Part shown: positions 1-10,442 of the stretch, piece after piece
Layout of the letters: each line of letters opens with the position of its first letter
Position numbering within the stretch: the first letter of the stretch is position 1
Notes under the pieces: generated by a model
Database searches by the model: none
What the model was told of the DNA's origin: nothing
Seen by the model: the letters and a program-made list of their open reading frames with translations, nothing else
From: CAZUGA01 sp964619885
GTDB lineage: Bacteria; Pseudomonadota; Gammaproteobacteria; Methylococcales; UBA1147
Direction: 5' to 3'
Length of the DNA: 64,000 nt
Assembly (NCBI GenBank): GCA_964619885.1
Contig: CAZUGA010000002.1
Span: 1 to 64,000 of the forward strand
Program-made: the position numbers and the translations under genes

Positions 1-49
1 ACATCAATCAGATCAACCATAATAAAATCTAGGTGGTTGCGCTGGACGC

Positions 50-310
50 TTACACAGTACCGGTGTACAAACGGAGTTTGGCTGAAACGATGTTCTGCGT
101 AACCCCGGCAAGATCAAATGCAAACCAGTTGCGGTAGTTATTATTGTAAATGTTACCGGCAATATAGTTTTGGTTGCCACTGTTATGGGAGCCCGGCGAT
201 TTATACCAACCAGAATCGCTATGATTAAGCGTTAATGGAACCGCGGATACCGCGATAGGTAAGTAAAGCAGTGTAGCTATAATTAGTTTTCGTATATGTT
301 TTTCTAGCAT
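50..310 (-). CDS. Truncated exported protein, probably frameshifted near its C-terminus
   Basis: 86 residues beginning with a clear Sec signal peptide (KHIRKLIIATLLYLPIAVSA, cleavage after about residue 23). The mature part has a YRNWFAFDL...SAKLRLY pattern that resembles exported beta-sandwich proteins of environmental bacteria; I recognise the pattern but not a named function. The ATG at 310 has a GAGG about seven bases upstream. The frame stops right after LRLYTGTV, in mid-domain. Reading on in a neighbouring frame from about position 60 to the window edge gives a further open stretch ending FIMVDLIDV, similar to the next strand of such domains. A one-base indel near position 55 would explain the stop, either as a true mutation or a sequencing error. 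Real gene likely; product uncertain. Confidence 0.55.
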   Translation of the reverse strand: MLEKHIRKLIIATLLYLPIAVSAVPLTLNHSDSGWYKSPGSHNSGNQNYIAGNIYNNNYRNWFAFDLAGVTQNIVSAKLRLYTGTV

Positions 311-698
311 TCAATAACCTCATTGTGTTAGTTTTGGTCCGGTCCTACGGAACGGCTTGGCGACATTAAAGCAACACAAATGCCAATGCACATAATACTA
401 AATAAAACAATTAGATAGGCATCTATTCCATGTGTTTTTACAGCCTGGTGTAAAAGTCGTCGACAATTGCTGACTGATCGAATAAAAATGTTGTGCTCAT
501 CTAGATATCGGCAATAGCAACCGAATATTTAGGCAACCGAAGATCGGACTTTAAATAGGGATGTGTGGATCGATTGGGTTATAGCAATGTTTGCTTGAAA
601 GCTTACTATTAAATGGGTGTTTATCTAGGCTTATACGGGAATCCGCGATTGGGTTCGAGAAAATTAATGGGACAATGAGTTTGGAATGATCGGTATTG
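311..698. other. Intergenic: upstream of the 86-aa gene, downstream of recD
   Basis: 388 bases with no convincing gene. It must hold the promoter of the minus-strand gene at 50-310 and the 3' end of the rec transcript. I see AT-rich stretches but no clear hairpin with a T tract and no repeat. Confidence 0.5.
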
Positions 699-2528
699 TT
701 ATACTATTTGATTGCATAATCGATCGCGAAATCCGGATTTACTTTTTCGCATCGTTGCGACCGACGCGGAGAAAATCTCGGCATTGGTCCAGATTTCGAC
801 CCGGCGTCGGGCTCGGGTTACCGCCGTATAAAGTAGGGTCCGGGTCAGTATTTCGGATTGTAGTGAAGGTAGAATAATGATGACCTCATCGAACTCAGAT
901 CCCTGGCTTTTGTGTACGGTCATGGCGTAGGCGGTTTCGTGCTCTGGTACGCGCGACGGGTTAAAACTTCGGATAGATTTGTCCGTGGACTCGAAGAATA
1001 CGCGAATTTCACCTCCTGTTTTCAGCGCGACGCCTATATCCCCGTTGAATAAATTCAAATTGTAATCGTTGCGAGTGATCATTACCGGGCGCCCATGGTA
1101 CCACTTGGATTGAGGGTCTTGCGGGCCCGTATTGTCGAAGTGGCTTTCTATCAGCCGATTTAGCCGTATCGTCCCGGTTTGGCCATTTTTGTAGGGGCTG
1201 AGAAGCCGAAACCGGTTGAAAAGCCGAAGGGCGTTATCGGGTTTAGCCTGAGAACCCAACGATTGTGCATAAGAAGCAAATCCTTGGAGTACTTGCTCAA
1301 TCAATCGTGTTTCGTTAGACAGGTCTTGTGTATCTACCCAGCATATGTCGGGATAGCGATCATCTTGCAATAATGCCAATGCGCGGTCAGCTTGGTTGTT
1401 CTTGATCAATCCGGCTAACCTTCCTAAACCGCTTTTTGGTGAAAACCTAAAGTTGTGTTCTAGTAAGATAGTTGAGTTGCCCAGCCCGGTATTTTGATTT
1501 TGTGCTGTAGGGAGATCCACACCGCTAGCATTGAATAGTTGATCTCGAAATTTCTTGTCGTAAGCCCGTTGGGCACAAATATCGGCGAACACCGCGCCCG
1601 CTTCAACTGATGAGAGCTGGTTTTTGTCGCCCAATAGAATTAGTCGAGTGTTCTCAGAAGTAGCTACTATCAGTTTGGTCATGAGCGCGAGGTCTACCAT
1701 AGACGCTTCGTCGACTACCACGACATCGAATGGGAGCTGATTATCGGCGTTATAACCGAACATCACAGATTCCCTGCGAGAATCAAGCAACCGATGGAGG
1801 GTAAATGCTTGGGTGGGGAAGAATGCCGATACATTGACAGTACATTTCTGGTCTAGAGCGGTGCTTAGGGCATCGATCATACGGGCTGCCGCTTTTCCGG
1901 TTGGTGCCGCTAATGCGATGCGGGCAGGATCAGCAATGCCCAAAATATCGATTGCAGCAAGTAGCCGAAAGATCGTAGTCGTTTTTCCGGTGCCGGGCCC
2001 ACCGGAGATTACCGTGACACGATTCAACACAGCCGCCGCAACAGCTGCTTTTTGCATATCGCTATGGCTGTTCGAAGTTGGGAATAGTCGATCCAATGCT
2101 TGCCGCAATTTTGAAATATCGATGCCGCTAATTTTCATGTTGGCGCGTAAGGTCAGTTGTGCAGCCAATATTTTCTCGTAGTTCCAGTATCGTGCTAGAT
2201 AGAGTCGTTGATTTTGATCCAAAATTAATGGGGTGAAATCGCCTGGTTGACCAACCAGGCTGCTATCGATCAGCCTTTTGATCCAGACTTTTAGTTCGGG
2301 AATCGGTTCGCCAGGTAAATTGTCTTCTGTGTCCGTGTGTTGACCGGCGAAGTCATCCAGATGAATGCAGACTTGGCCCCGTTCGGCGGCTTCAGCCACC
2401 AATTTCAGCGCGGTTTTGACGGATTTGTCGCATCCTGGTTCCAACGATGCGATGTAATACGAGAATTTTTCGCCAAACTCGCCGTTGCCCGGATTGGGGG
2501 TCAGGATCTTTTTGGTTTTATTTTCCAT
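699..2528 (-). CDS. recD: Exodeoxyribonuclease V alpha subunit RecD (5'-3' helicase)
   Basis: Small helicase subunit of RecBCD, which resects double-strand DNA ends for homologous recombination and degrades foreign linear DNA. 609 residues, close to the 608 of E. coli RecD. The SF1B Walker A motif GGPGTGKTT is at about residues 176-184. Walker B with VVDEAS follows at mid-length, then the GDKNQLSSVEAG segment. The C-terminal motifs VHKSQGSEF and YTAVTRARRRVEIW mark the UvrD/RecD-like 2B-2A end. The ATG at 2528 lies inside the end of recB (11-base overlap), indicating translational coupling. Last gene of the recC-recB-recD unit. Confidence 0.97.
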   Translation of the reverse strand: MENKTKKILTPNPGNGEFGEKFSYYIASLEPGCDKSVKTALKLVAEAAERGQVCIHLDDFAGQHTDTEDNLPGEPIPELKVWIKRLIDSSLVGQPGDFTPLILDQNQRLYLARYWNYEKILAAQLTLRANMKISGIDISKLRQALDRLFPTSNSHSDMQKAAVAAAVLNRVTVISGGPGTGKTTTIFRLLAAIDILGIADPARIALAAPTGKAAARMIDALSTALDQKCTVNVSAFFPTQAFTLHRLLDSRRESVMFGYNADNQLPFDVVVVDEASMVDLALMTKLIVATSENTRLILLGDKNQLSSVEAGAVFADICAQRAYDKKFRDQLFNASGVDLPTAQNQNTGLGNSTILLEHNFRFSPKSGLGRLAGLIKNNQADRALALLQDDRYPDICWVDTQDLSNETRLIEQVLQGFASYAQSLGSQAKPDNALRLFNRFRLLSPYKNGQTGTIRLNRLIESHFDNTGPQDPQSKWYHGRPVMITRNDYNLNLFNGDIGVALKTGGEIRVFFESTDKSIRSFNPSRVPEHETAYAMTVHKSQGSEFDEVIIILPSLQSEILTRTLLYTAVTRARRRVEIWTNAEIFSASVATMRKSKSGFRDRLCNQIV

Positions 2529-5500
2529 CCATCAAATCGTCCATTTGGCGGATTAGTGCATAGCTAGGTTTGGTTTCGAATATTCCATTTGGACCATCCT
2601 CACCGATACCGCGTAAGAATAAGTAGAATATGCCGCCGAAGTGTTGGTCGTATGAATAATCAGGAATACGGCAGGCCAGATAGCGGTGCAAACCAATGCT
2701 ATAGATCAAATATTGAATATAGTAATGATGCTGCGCCATGGGCATAAATAGACGATTGGGTGCATAATCCGCAATGCCGTTACCTAACCAATTGGACTTG
2801 TAGTCAACGATATAAAAACGTTTATTCGATTCAAATACCAAGTCAATATACCCCTTCATGTAACCATTAAAATGTTCGAAACTTAAGTCCTGGCTGGCCC
2901 TAATAAAAACGTTGGGCAATTGCGACGATGGCTCTGACAATATCTTTTTCAGTTTGTAGAAACTAAAATTTTTCAGTGGAAAACAAAATTCAAGTTCAAC
3001 CAAGCGTTCGGATAGATCGAGATCTTTTAATTTAATCTCATTTTCCCCTAGTGGTTTGTTGAGCAGTAGCAAAAGGGAATTAGATACGCTATGAGTCCAA
3101 TCTGTAGCGATACCGTGGGCATACAACTTGTGTTGGACCAAACGCTGCAAAAGCGTAATATCCGATGACTGGAAATCCCAGGACTCCAGTATCGAATGTA
3201 AGCAGGTTCCGGCGACAGCACCGCGCGGGAATGAGAATATCGACATTTCATCAGGGGGCTCATCAGCCCGCTGGTCAATCGGGTCGTAATCGGATGTTTC
3301 GCTATCTAAGCCTGAAGTTAAACCGCTATAACTGCTCATCCTCCAGGCCGGAATTAGACTTTTTCGATGAAATTTTGCACAGCGTAGTTTTTCCGTTTTG
3401 GAAACCTTGGTTTCAAACTTGGTGGTCGGCAAATCAGTCGCTATCACGCTAATGGATTGGGGTGCGGAATCGGTTAGGTTTTTCAGGGCTTGGTCAATGC
3501 GTTCACAATCCAGTTTACGGGCAATTTTACCCATCGCATCCAAAGGCTCGTTAACTGCCTGGCGAGGACCATGCAACAACCAAGCAAAAGCAGATGCGGC
3601 TAGCCCGTTACGGCGCGTTGGTAGAGTTCCCCATACGACGTAACAGCGATGCTTTGCCCGGGTCAATCCAACGTACAGAAGCCTAAGATTTTCGGCAAAT
3701 TTTTCTTTTTCAGCGTAATTTTTGTGTTGCTCAAAACGATTACTTCCTAAATCGATAAGACTGCGATAATTGTCGCTTGGATCATGAAACTCAACGCTAT
3801 CAGTTCGATTGCTTCCGAGACTCCCGTCCCACAGAAAGGGGCAGAAAACAACAGGATATTCCAACCCTTTGCTGGAATGGATAGTAACGATTTTGACTCG
3901 TTCGGCATCGCTTTCCAAACGTAGCAAAGTCGATTCGTCTCCACCCTCGGGCGACCGGATATTGTTGGCCAGCCATTTCAGCAGGCTATCGCAGCCGGGA
4001 TGCTCTCGTTGTGCGACTTGCAGCAATTCGGCGAGGTGTAAAATATTGGTCAGACGCCGTTCGCCATCTTGATAATCGGCCAAATTAGTTGCGACTTGAT
4101 AGGTGTCAAACCAGCGGCGGAACATTGCAGTAAATCCGTGGTTTTGCCACAACTGGTTCAGATGACGAAATGAATCCAAATGATCTTCCCAGTTTTTGGT
4201 CTGGTCTTGCAATTGGCTTATCTCATTGGCGGTAAAGCCCACGAGTTCAGTGATTAGAGTCGCTTTAATCAACGCTTCACTGGCAGGTTTGGCTACCGAT
4301 TGGAGTACGGAATACAGTTCATACGCTTCCAGCGTTTGGAATACGCTTTCCTGCCCGTGGCGAACGCTGGGGATTTGTTTTACGGACAAGACGTGTTGCA
4401 TTGATTGGGCTTGGCGGTGGGTTCCGACCAAGATTGCGATATCTCCACCGTGCAAGGCCCGTCGATGACCATCAACCGTCAAGGTTGCCGAACCTTGTTG
4501 TGCCTGGTTGAGTAATGCAGTGATTTCATCCACTGTTATCTGGCATGCCAGAGCAATATGATCCGTTTTATTGCGCGGCACTGCGTGGTTGGGTTCGTGC
4601 GAATCAGACGGCGTACGCAGTATACGAAAGGGTGCTAGAACATCTTTTTCCACCCTAAGTTTGTTGCTAGATTGGTCAACGGCGAGAGCTTTTGGATAGC
4701 TGATGTCGGGGGTAATAAATGGATTCGGTGATGCCATGAACAATTTATTGATCGCACCTATTAAAGCCGGTGATGAGCGCCGGTTTGTTTTTAACGAGTA
4801 GATATTCGCTGCGGTTTGTCGTGCCTGCAAATAGCTGAACACGTCGGCGCCGCGGAAACCATAGATGGCTTGTTTCGGATCACCGACAAATACAACTGGT
4901 CTTGATTGGCCAAAATAGATGGTTTTAAATATATTGTATTGAACCGGATCAGTATCTTGAAACTCATCGATCAGCGCAGCGCGGTATTGATTTCTTATGC
5001 TTTTGCCAAGCTTGGCGCCAAACTTGGCGCACAACGCCTGATTAAGACGGTTTAAGAGATCGTTGTACGAAAGATGCTGTGAAGCTAGTTTTCGCGTTTC
5101 CAATTCGCGGTTGCAATAATTCAACAAGCGGACACGGGTGGCTACCCATTTTTCTGTATATAAGTCTTTAAGTGTCTGTAATGTATCTAACAACAATGCG
5201 CAAGCGTTAAAATAACCATGTTCTGGTGGGGATAGCTTTTTTTTGCACCCTTCACTCAACGACGTGGTTGTGAACTTGTCCAGGCCTCTGGGCCAATCGA
5301 GACTTATGGTTTGGAGCGTAAAAAAATTGTCCAATTCCAAACACCATTTATGAATCGAATTTGGGCGATATTTATTTCGGTTTAATGTAGGTGAGTCGAG
5401 CAGCAGTGATTCTATTAAGCTTCGATCGTGCTGCCAAATTAAACGGGCGTTTTCGAATTGACCAAGTGCTCGTTGTTCAATATCCGTGGTAATCGTTGTC

Positions 5501-6135
5501 TTAGGGGAAGGAATAATCTTAAGGTACGGTTTGCCCGTATAACCGCGCAATGAAATCGCCAATTTTTCCGGGCTTTCGTTTTTTTGGAGTAGATAGTCCG
5601 CCCAGATGCCGCTCGCCTGCGATATTTCCAGCCGCCAGAAATCTTCGATAATTTTACCGATGAGTTCTGACTCATCGGGCATGAGTTCGAATTCGAATTC
5701 GATACCGGATTCGAATGGACTGTCGTTGAGTACGCGTTGACAGAAACTGTGGATAGTATAAACCGCTGCTTCATCAAAACTGCCTATAGCGTGATCCAAT
5801 CGGCGAATTACAACCGCACGATCGGATGAATTGGGATATTGTTGGATCAGTCGTCCGCAGAATGGATCATCGCTAGCGCCATTTTTCATGGCCTGTCGGG
5901 TGTCGCTTAAACGCTGCATAATACGTTCGCGTAGTTCTGCGGTTGCGGCTTTGGTATAGGTTACAACCAGAATTTGATCGATATCGAGCCCGCGTTCAAG
6001 CAATAGCCGCACGTATAGGCCGGTTATTGTCCATGTTTTTCCGGTGCCAGCACTGGCTTCGATCAAATTTATTCCGCTCAATGGAACGGTCAATACATCC
6101 AGTTCTGGAGCCAGATCGGTTTTTGTTATAGACAT
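2518..6135 (-). CDS. recB: Exodeoxyribonuclease V beta subunit RecB (helicase-nuclease)
   Basis: Catalytic 3'-5' helicase and nuclease subunit of RecBCD. 1205 residues against 1180 in E. coli. The N-terminal Walker A is SAGTGKTWT (residues about 28-36); IDEFQDTDPVQ, GDPKQAIYGFRG and LLYVGLTRAKHR are further UvrD-type helicase motifs in order. The C-terminal RecB-family nuclease domain is intact: GYIDLVF followed by IVDYKSN, placing the metal-binding Asp and Lys at about 1111 and 1113, equivalent to D1080/K1082 of E. coli. It follows recC by 41 bases and overlaps recD by 11, so the three are almost certainly co-transcribed. Confidence 0.97.
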   Translation of the reverse strand: MSITKTDLAPELDVLTVPLSGINLIEASAGTGKTWTITGLYVRLLLERGLDIDQILVVTYTKAATAELRERIMQRLSDTRQAMKNGASDDPFCGRLIQQYPNSSDRAVVIRRLDHAIGSFDEAAVYTIHSFCQRVLNDSPFESGIEFEFELMPDESELIGKIIEDFWRLEISQASGIWADYLLQKNESPEKLAISLRGYTGKPYLKIIPSPKTTITTDIEQRALGQFENARLIWQHDRSLIESLLLDSPTLNRNKYRPNSIHKWCLELDNFFTLQTISLDWPRGLDKFTTTSLSEGCKKKLSPPEHGYFNACALLLDTLQTLKDLYTEKWVATRVRLLNYCNRELETRKLASQHLSYNDLLNRLNQALCAKFGAKLGKSIRNQYRAALIDEFQDTDPVQYNIFKTIYFGQSRPVVFVGDPKQAIYGFRGADVFSYLQARQTAANIYSLKTNRRSSPALIGAINKLFMASPNPFITPDISYPKALAVDQSSNKLRVEKDVLAPFRILRTPSDSHEPNHAVPRNKTDHIALACQITVDEITALLNQAQQGSATLTVDGHRRALHGGDIAILVGTHRQAQSMQHVLSVKQIPSVRHGQESVFQTLEAYELYSVLQSVAKPASEALIKATLITELVGFTANEISQLQDQTKNWEDHLDSFRHLNQLWQNHGFTAMFRRWFDTYQVATNLADYQDGERRLTNILHLAELLQVAQREHPGCDSLLKWLANNIRSPEGGDESTLLRLESDAERVKIVTIHSSKGLEYPVVFCPFLWDGSLGSNRTDSVEFHDPSDNYRSLIDLGSNRFEQHKNYAEKEKFAENLRLLYVGLTRAKHRCYVVWGTLPTRRNGLAASAFAWLLHGPRQAVNEPLDAMGKIARKLDCERIDQALKNLTDSAPQSISVIATDLPTTKFETKVSKTEKLRCAKFHRKSLIPAWRMSSYSGLTSGLDSETSDYDPIDQRADEPPDEMSIFSFPRGAVAGTCLHSILESWDFQSSDITLLQRLVQHKLYAHGIATDWTHSVSNSLLLLLNKPLGENEIKLKDLDLSERLVELEFCFPLKNFSFYKLKKILSEPSSQLPNVFIRASQDLSFEHFNGYMKGYIDLVFESNKRFYIVDYKSNWLGNGIADYAPNRLFMPMAQHHYYIQYLIYSIGLHRYLACRIPDYSYDQHFGGIFYLFLRGIGEDGPNGIFETKPSYALIRQMDDLMDGK

Positions 6136-6176
6136 GGAGAGTATATGACGGATCTAGTTTGTATTTGCAAAGCCAA

Positions 6177-9100
6177 TTAGATCTCGGTTGTCGCAATGCA
6201 CATAGGCATTAATATTTGCTCGGCAAGTATGCAGAATTTCGAATCTATCGGATCCGTGTGTCGATAGACCATCTCGTAGTACTCATTTTCAGATTCGCCA
6301 AACCCGTAATTATTGCCGAATTCCGCAGGGCTCCAGGTTTTGCCTGCTGCCGTTTTGGCGGTGTTTTTGTCGTCGCTATTGATTAGCGTTTCGCAATAGG
6401 CAATACCACTTTTTACGAAGAATGGGAGTGGCATGCACAGGCCATGACTATAGTGCATCAGTAGTTGTTTGATGAGGTCTTCGGCGCCGCTCTCAACGGG
6501 TGCAAGCAGAAGGTGTTTGTCTGTCCCTATGAATTGGCTTTGTAATTCAATGCCGGGTGGTTTTAAGAGGCAAAGTATCAAATGTTTCAACCACAGTTGA
6601 AAGCGGTCATTCGCGGTGACGTTTGCCAATCGAAACGCGACCAATCCAGCGGGTCGAACCTGTTTTAACCAACCGTATAGCCTGATGTCCCCGCTGTTGA
6701 ATTCTATATTTATAGGATCGAGTACTGGTGCATCCAACAGCGGAAGGATTGACCCCGATATTTGTTTTACGGCTTCGCGTTGCTCCCGGCAAATTTGCAG
6801 TCCCATAGTACCTTGGGGAAGATATCCCGTTGCACTGACCAATTGTTCAGTTAGTTGGGTAGGTGTGTCGTTGGCGAGCGCATTCAATTCCCATTGTCTG
6901 ATTTTTTGTTGGCTAAAATAATCCAACATAAACGGTTCTTTGTTTTCTAATCTGGTGTCTAGCGAGCCCGGGTTAACGCCTAATCGATTGCGTAACACAT
7001 AGCGTGCGGGGTTGCCGAAAAAATCGCTAAGCTGGTCTAGCGAAACCATTGCCCATTCTGATCCTGGATCAGGCAATTTCTGGTTGAATAGAGGTTTTGC
7101 CGGGATATTAGCGATTCCGATACGTTGACTGACCGAAAGCCAGGATTTTGAAAAGCTTGGGAGTTTTGGATTGTCTCTGAAATATTCCGGATCGAACGGT
7201 TGCAGTCGGTGATAGCGGGTAATATGGTCGACAATATTGTCGTCGCCTGGCAGTTTGCAGCTGTCTTGAATTGTTTCGATGAGTTTGGAGATTAGCACTG
7301 ATGGTGCCCGGGAGGAATCGGTGCGAATATCTTTGCCGGTATAGCTGATGATCAGTTTCTGTCTGGTCGATAGTAGTGTTTCCAAGAAGCAATAGCGATC
7401 GTCGGATCTTCTGGCCCGGTCTCCAGCGCGAGGATAGAGGGATATCAGATCAAATTCGGTTGGATGTTGCATCCTGGGGAAAGCGCCATCGTCCATACCC
7501 AGTAGCCAGATGACCTTAAAAGGAAGGCTGCGCATTGGCACCAAAGTACAGAAATTTACACTGCCGGTTAGGAAACCACCACTGGCAATTTTTTGTTCCC
7601 ATTGGTTTTTGAGCCAGTGTTTTATCAGATCTAGGCTAACCGGTTGGTTAAAATTGGTCTGATCCGCCAGATCACCCAATAGGCACAAACTATTACGAAT
7701 TTGCTGAATTGCGGCATCTTCAACGGGTGCCGGGTCGAAAACTCGGTCCAGGGTCAAAATTAGGTCTTGTGACCATTGTTGCAAATTTCTGTCGGCGCTT
7801 AGCTGATCAATAAAATCGAATAGCGTTTCTACGAATGCGATAAATCGGTTAAATACTTGTAGACGCTGTCCTTCGATGTCGTCGAATGGCAGTAAGTCGG
7901 CGAATAAAGGGATATTATCGTCGGCCAAACTACATGGCAATGCATACCCTAGCATTAAGCGTTTTAGGCCCCATTGCCAAGTATGCTGCTGTTCTTCCGG
8001 GAGTCCGAGGTTCCTTTTATCGGCACCGTTTCGTCCCCAGCGTATACCGCTATTTTCTACCCAATAATTGATTTGCGGAATATCACTGGTACTCAGCCCG
8101 AAACGACGCATGATCGATGGTATTTGCAACAATTCCAAGATTTGATCAGCCTCAAAACGATTGTGGTTCAGATTCAATAATTCGATAAACGTAGTCAACA
8201 AAGGTTGATCGCTGACAATGCCTAGGTCGGCGATACTAAAAGGGATTTTGGGAGCATCTTCGTTTCCAAATACCGCTTCTATCAAGGGCGCATAGGGGCC
8301 AATATCCGGTACGAGTACTGCGACGTCGCTAGGATTTAGTGTGGTATCCGAATTAAACAATTCTAACAATTGATCGTGTAGGATTTCGACCTCGCGCATT
8401 GGGCTATGGCAAATTTGAATCTGTATGGATTGATCGGATGGTGTGATTGCAATTGCGTCGCTCTGTTGTCGATTTACTAGCTTGAGTATGTCTTGCTGCA
8501 GTATTTGCAGCATGGTCGGCGCAGGTTTTATGGGTTCTTGGAAAAGGCTATGAATTTGCGGAAAATCGGCGTACACGCTGTCAAAATATTCGCGCGCTTG
8601 TTTTCCGAGAGTGGCTAGTAGAGGATTCCCGGTTTCCAAATATAAGGTATCCGGGTTGTCGCCGCCGGCGCGCCGCGAAATTTCGCGGTTGTCGAAAATC
8701 TGGCCCCATTCTTCAGAACAGGGATTAATAATAAAAAAATAGACCTCTATTTTTTTCGATAGTTTTTTGATCAGGTCGCCGAATACCGGAGGCAGTGACG
8801 AAACGCCAAATATGCTGAGTCGTTCAGGCAGGTGACATTCTAGCGCCGTATTGTCTATCCGGTCGAACAATTGCTGCATAAGTGCAACCCGATGTGGCTT
8901 TGCGATTTCCAGTGTGAGAGATCGCCAGATCTCGGCTTGCCAGATCTCATCGATGCCTAGCTTAAGAAGCTGGTTGTTTTCCCAAGCACTTATCCAATCC
9001 GGGCGGTACACCATGTATTGGTCAAATGCCAGAGCGATTCGGTTGGAAAGCGCGAAACGTCTAGAGTCGTTGTCGGTTTGCAGGTAGTTGTTTAGGCGGT

Positions 9101-9422
9101 CAAATCGTTCAAGGTTTTTGGCATTCGATAGCCAATCCATAATCCGCCATAGCAAAACCTGCGGGTCGAAATGCGAGCGTTCGGGAATATTTTTCAATGT
9201 ATCGCGCAACATCTGCCAAGTGAAGGAGGCGGGCAGTTTGAAATCCAGGTTTGCGCTAATTCCAATCCGGTCGGTAAGTTGCAAGGATACCCAGCGGCCC
9301 ATACCTTGGCTTGGAATAATGATTCGTTCGGGTTCGAGTACGGATTGTGGAGGATATTGAACTACAGTGGATAACAGATCGATTAGCGTTTCGAGTCTAT
9401 TTGATTGATAAAGGTGCAGCAT
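6177..9422 (-). CDS. recC: Exodeoxyribonuclease V gamma subunit RecC
   Basis: Chi-recognition and strand-splitting subunit of RecBCD. 1081 residues from the ATG at 9422 (E. coli RecC has 1122). I chose this start because the protein then begins MLHLYQSNRLETL, which matches the conserved RecC N-terminus; the frame continues 15 codons upstream without similarity. PSQGMGRWVSLQL and ANLDFKLPASF follow as in RecC. The central IWLLGMDDGAFPR is the RecC signature in its dead helicase core. First gene of the recCBD unit. No ptrA homologue lies between recC and recB, unlike the E. coli arrangement recC-ptrA-recB-recD. Confidence 0.96.
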   Translation of the reverse strand: MLHLYQSNRLETLIDLLSTVVQYPPQSVLEPERIIIPSQGMGRWVSLQLTDRIGISANLDFKLPASFTWQMLRDTLKNIPERSHFDPQVLLWRIMDWLSNAKNLERFDRLNNYLQTDNDSRRFALSNRIALAFDQYMVYRPDWISAWENNQLLKLGIDEIWQAEIWRSLTLEIAKPHRVALMQQLFDRIDNTALECHLPERLSIFGVSSLPPVFGDLIKKLSKKIEVYFFIINPCSEEWGQIFDNREISRRAGGDNPDTLYLETGNPLLATLGKQAREYFDSVYADFPQIHSLFQEPIKPAPTMLQILQQDILKLVNRQQSDAIAITPSDQSIQIQICHSPMREVEILHDQLLELFNSDTTLNPSDVAVLVPDIGPYAPLIEAVFGNEDAPKIPFSIADLGIVSDQPLLTTFIELLNLNHNRFEADQILELLQIPSIMRRFGLSTSDIPQINYWVENSGIRWGRNGADKRNLGLPEEQQHTWQWGLKRLMLGYALPCSLADDNIPLFADLLPFDDIEGQRLQVFNRFIAFVETLFDFIDQLSADRNLQQWSQDLILTLDRVFDPAPVEDAAIQQIRNSLCLLGDLADQTNFNQPVSLDLIKHWLKNQWEQKIASGGFLTGSVNFCTLVPMRSLPFKVIWLLGMDDGAFPRMQHPTEFDLISLYPRAGDRARRSDDRYCFLETLLSTRQKLIISYTGKDIRTDSSRAPSVLISKLIETIQDSCKLPGDDNIVDHITRYHRLQPFDPEYFRDNPKLPSFSKSWLSVSQRIGIANIPAKPLFNQKLPDPGSEWAMVSLDQLSDFFGNPARYVLRNRLGVNPGSLDTRLENKEPFMLDYFSQQKIRQWELNALANDTPTQLTEQLVSATGYLPQGTMGLQICREQREAVKQISGSILPLLDAPVLDPINIEFNSGDIRLYGWLKQVRPAGLVAFRLANVTANDRFQLWLKHLILCLLKPPGIELQSQFIGTDKHLLLAPVESGAEDLIKQLLMHYSHGLCMPLPFFVKSGIAYCETLINSDDKNTAKTAAGKTWSPAEFGNNYGFGESENEYYEMVYRHTDPIDSKFCILAEQILMPMCIATTEI

Positions 9423-9650
9423 TAGTCGGATTCGGTAACAAAATTCGCTACGGTGTTGCAACGCCAACCTAGAATGCCCTTAATGCTCGCTCTGTTCAAG
9501 CGTCGTATTGCTAGCGGGAAAAATTCCATAAAAGATTCACAAGTTCTTTTAATTCGAAGAACATTCTGCGACATTGTCTGCAGTAACATTCTAAATACCA
9601 AGAGTGCACGCGATTGCGTTTTGATTTGAATAGTTGATGGGAGACTTGTT

Positions 9651-10442
9651 TTGAGAAAAATTACCAGAAAAACCTATTTTATTGTATTGGTGATTGCTTC
9701 GCTTTGCGTTTCAATGCCATTATTTTCCGCAGAAATGACCAGAACTGAGGTCAAAAAATTGTTATCTGAGGCCAGTAAAGACAAACCTGCAGATCTTCGA
9801 CGCAAGGACCTTCAGGGATTGGACTTATCCGGCTTGGATTTTCGAAATGCAGACTTGTGGGGCGCCACTTTAAAACAAACCAACTTGAGCAATTCGAATC
9901 TTTCCGGGCTGAATTTGGATTTAACGGTGATGGTCGGCATTAATCTATCAGGTTCTGATCTGTCGAATACCAGTATTTTTGGTGTACATATGGGGGGGGG
10001 CGATTTGAGTAATGCGGATTTGACCGGAAGTCGGATTATCGCGACATTGGATGGAGCGAATTTGAGTCATGCAGATTTGTCGAATGCAAACTGGGGGGTG
10101 GATATCAAAAATCAACCCATGGGACAAATGCGTGTCAGTCTGAAAAATGCCGATCTTTCCGGCGCCATTCTGAATAATGCCGATCTGAACCGCGCTATGA
10201 TGCGCTTTGCAAATCTTTCCGGTGCAAAACTTGAAAAGACAAACCTTTTCCGAGCAGACCTTGCGGGCGCGGATTTTTCCGGCGCGGATCTGCGAGGGGC
10301 CAATTTGTCGGAGGCCAAATTGAACGAGGCCAATTTCGATGCGGCAAATTTGGCTGGGACATCGTTCAAGAAAGTGCAGGGTCGGGACAATATTCAAGGT
10401 CTGAATTCCAGCAAGAATCTGGATTCGGCGCTGTTTGAATAA
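9651..10442 (+). CDS. Exported pentapeptide-repeat protein
   Basis: 263 residues. Residues 1-26 form a signal peptide (positive RKITRKT, hydrophobic core, likely cleavage after MPLFSA). From about residue 50 to 245 the chain is a run of A(D/N)LXX pentapeptide repeats such as ADLSG, ANLSG and ADLRG, which build a right-handed quadrilateral beta-helix. Most bacterial pentapeptide proteins are cytoplasmic; this one is predicted to be exported, so a DNA-gyrase-mimic role like Qnr is unlikely. The start is TTG at 9651 with GATGGGAGA about eight bases upstream. It is divergent from recC across about 230 bases. No catalytic domain is visible and the function is unknown. Confidence 0.85.
   Translation: MRKITRKTYFIVLVIASLCVSMPLFSAEMTRTEVKKLLSEASKDKPADLRRKDLQGLDLSGLDFRNADLWGATLKQTNLSNSNLSGLNLDLTVMVGINLSGSDLSNTSIFGVHMGGGDLSNADLTGSRIIATLDGANLSHADLSNANWGVDIKNQPMGQMRVSLKNADLSGAILNNADLNRAMMRFANLSGAKLEKTNLFRADLAGADFSGADLRGANLSEAKLNEANFDAANLAGTSFKKVQGRDNIQGLNSSKNLDSALFE

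Noticed and set aside
9948..10397. 149-residue minus-strand frame inside the pentapeptide gene
   Set aside because: It is the antisense of a periodic repeat; regular codons keep the opposite frame open. The plus-strand frame has the signal peptide and the family pattern.
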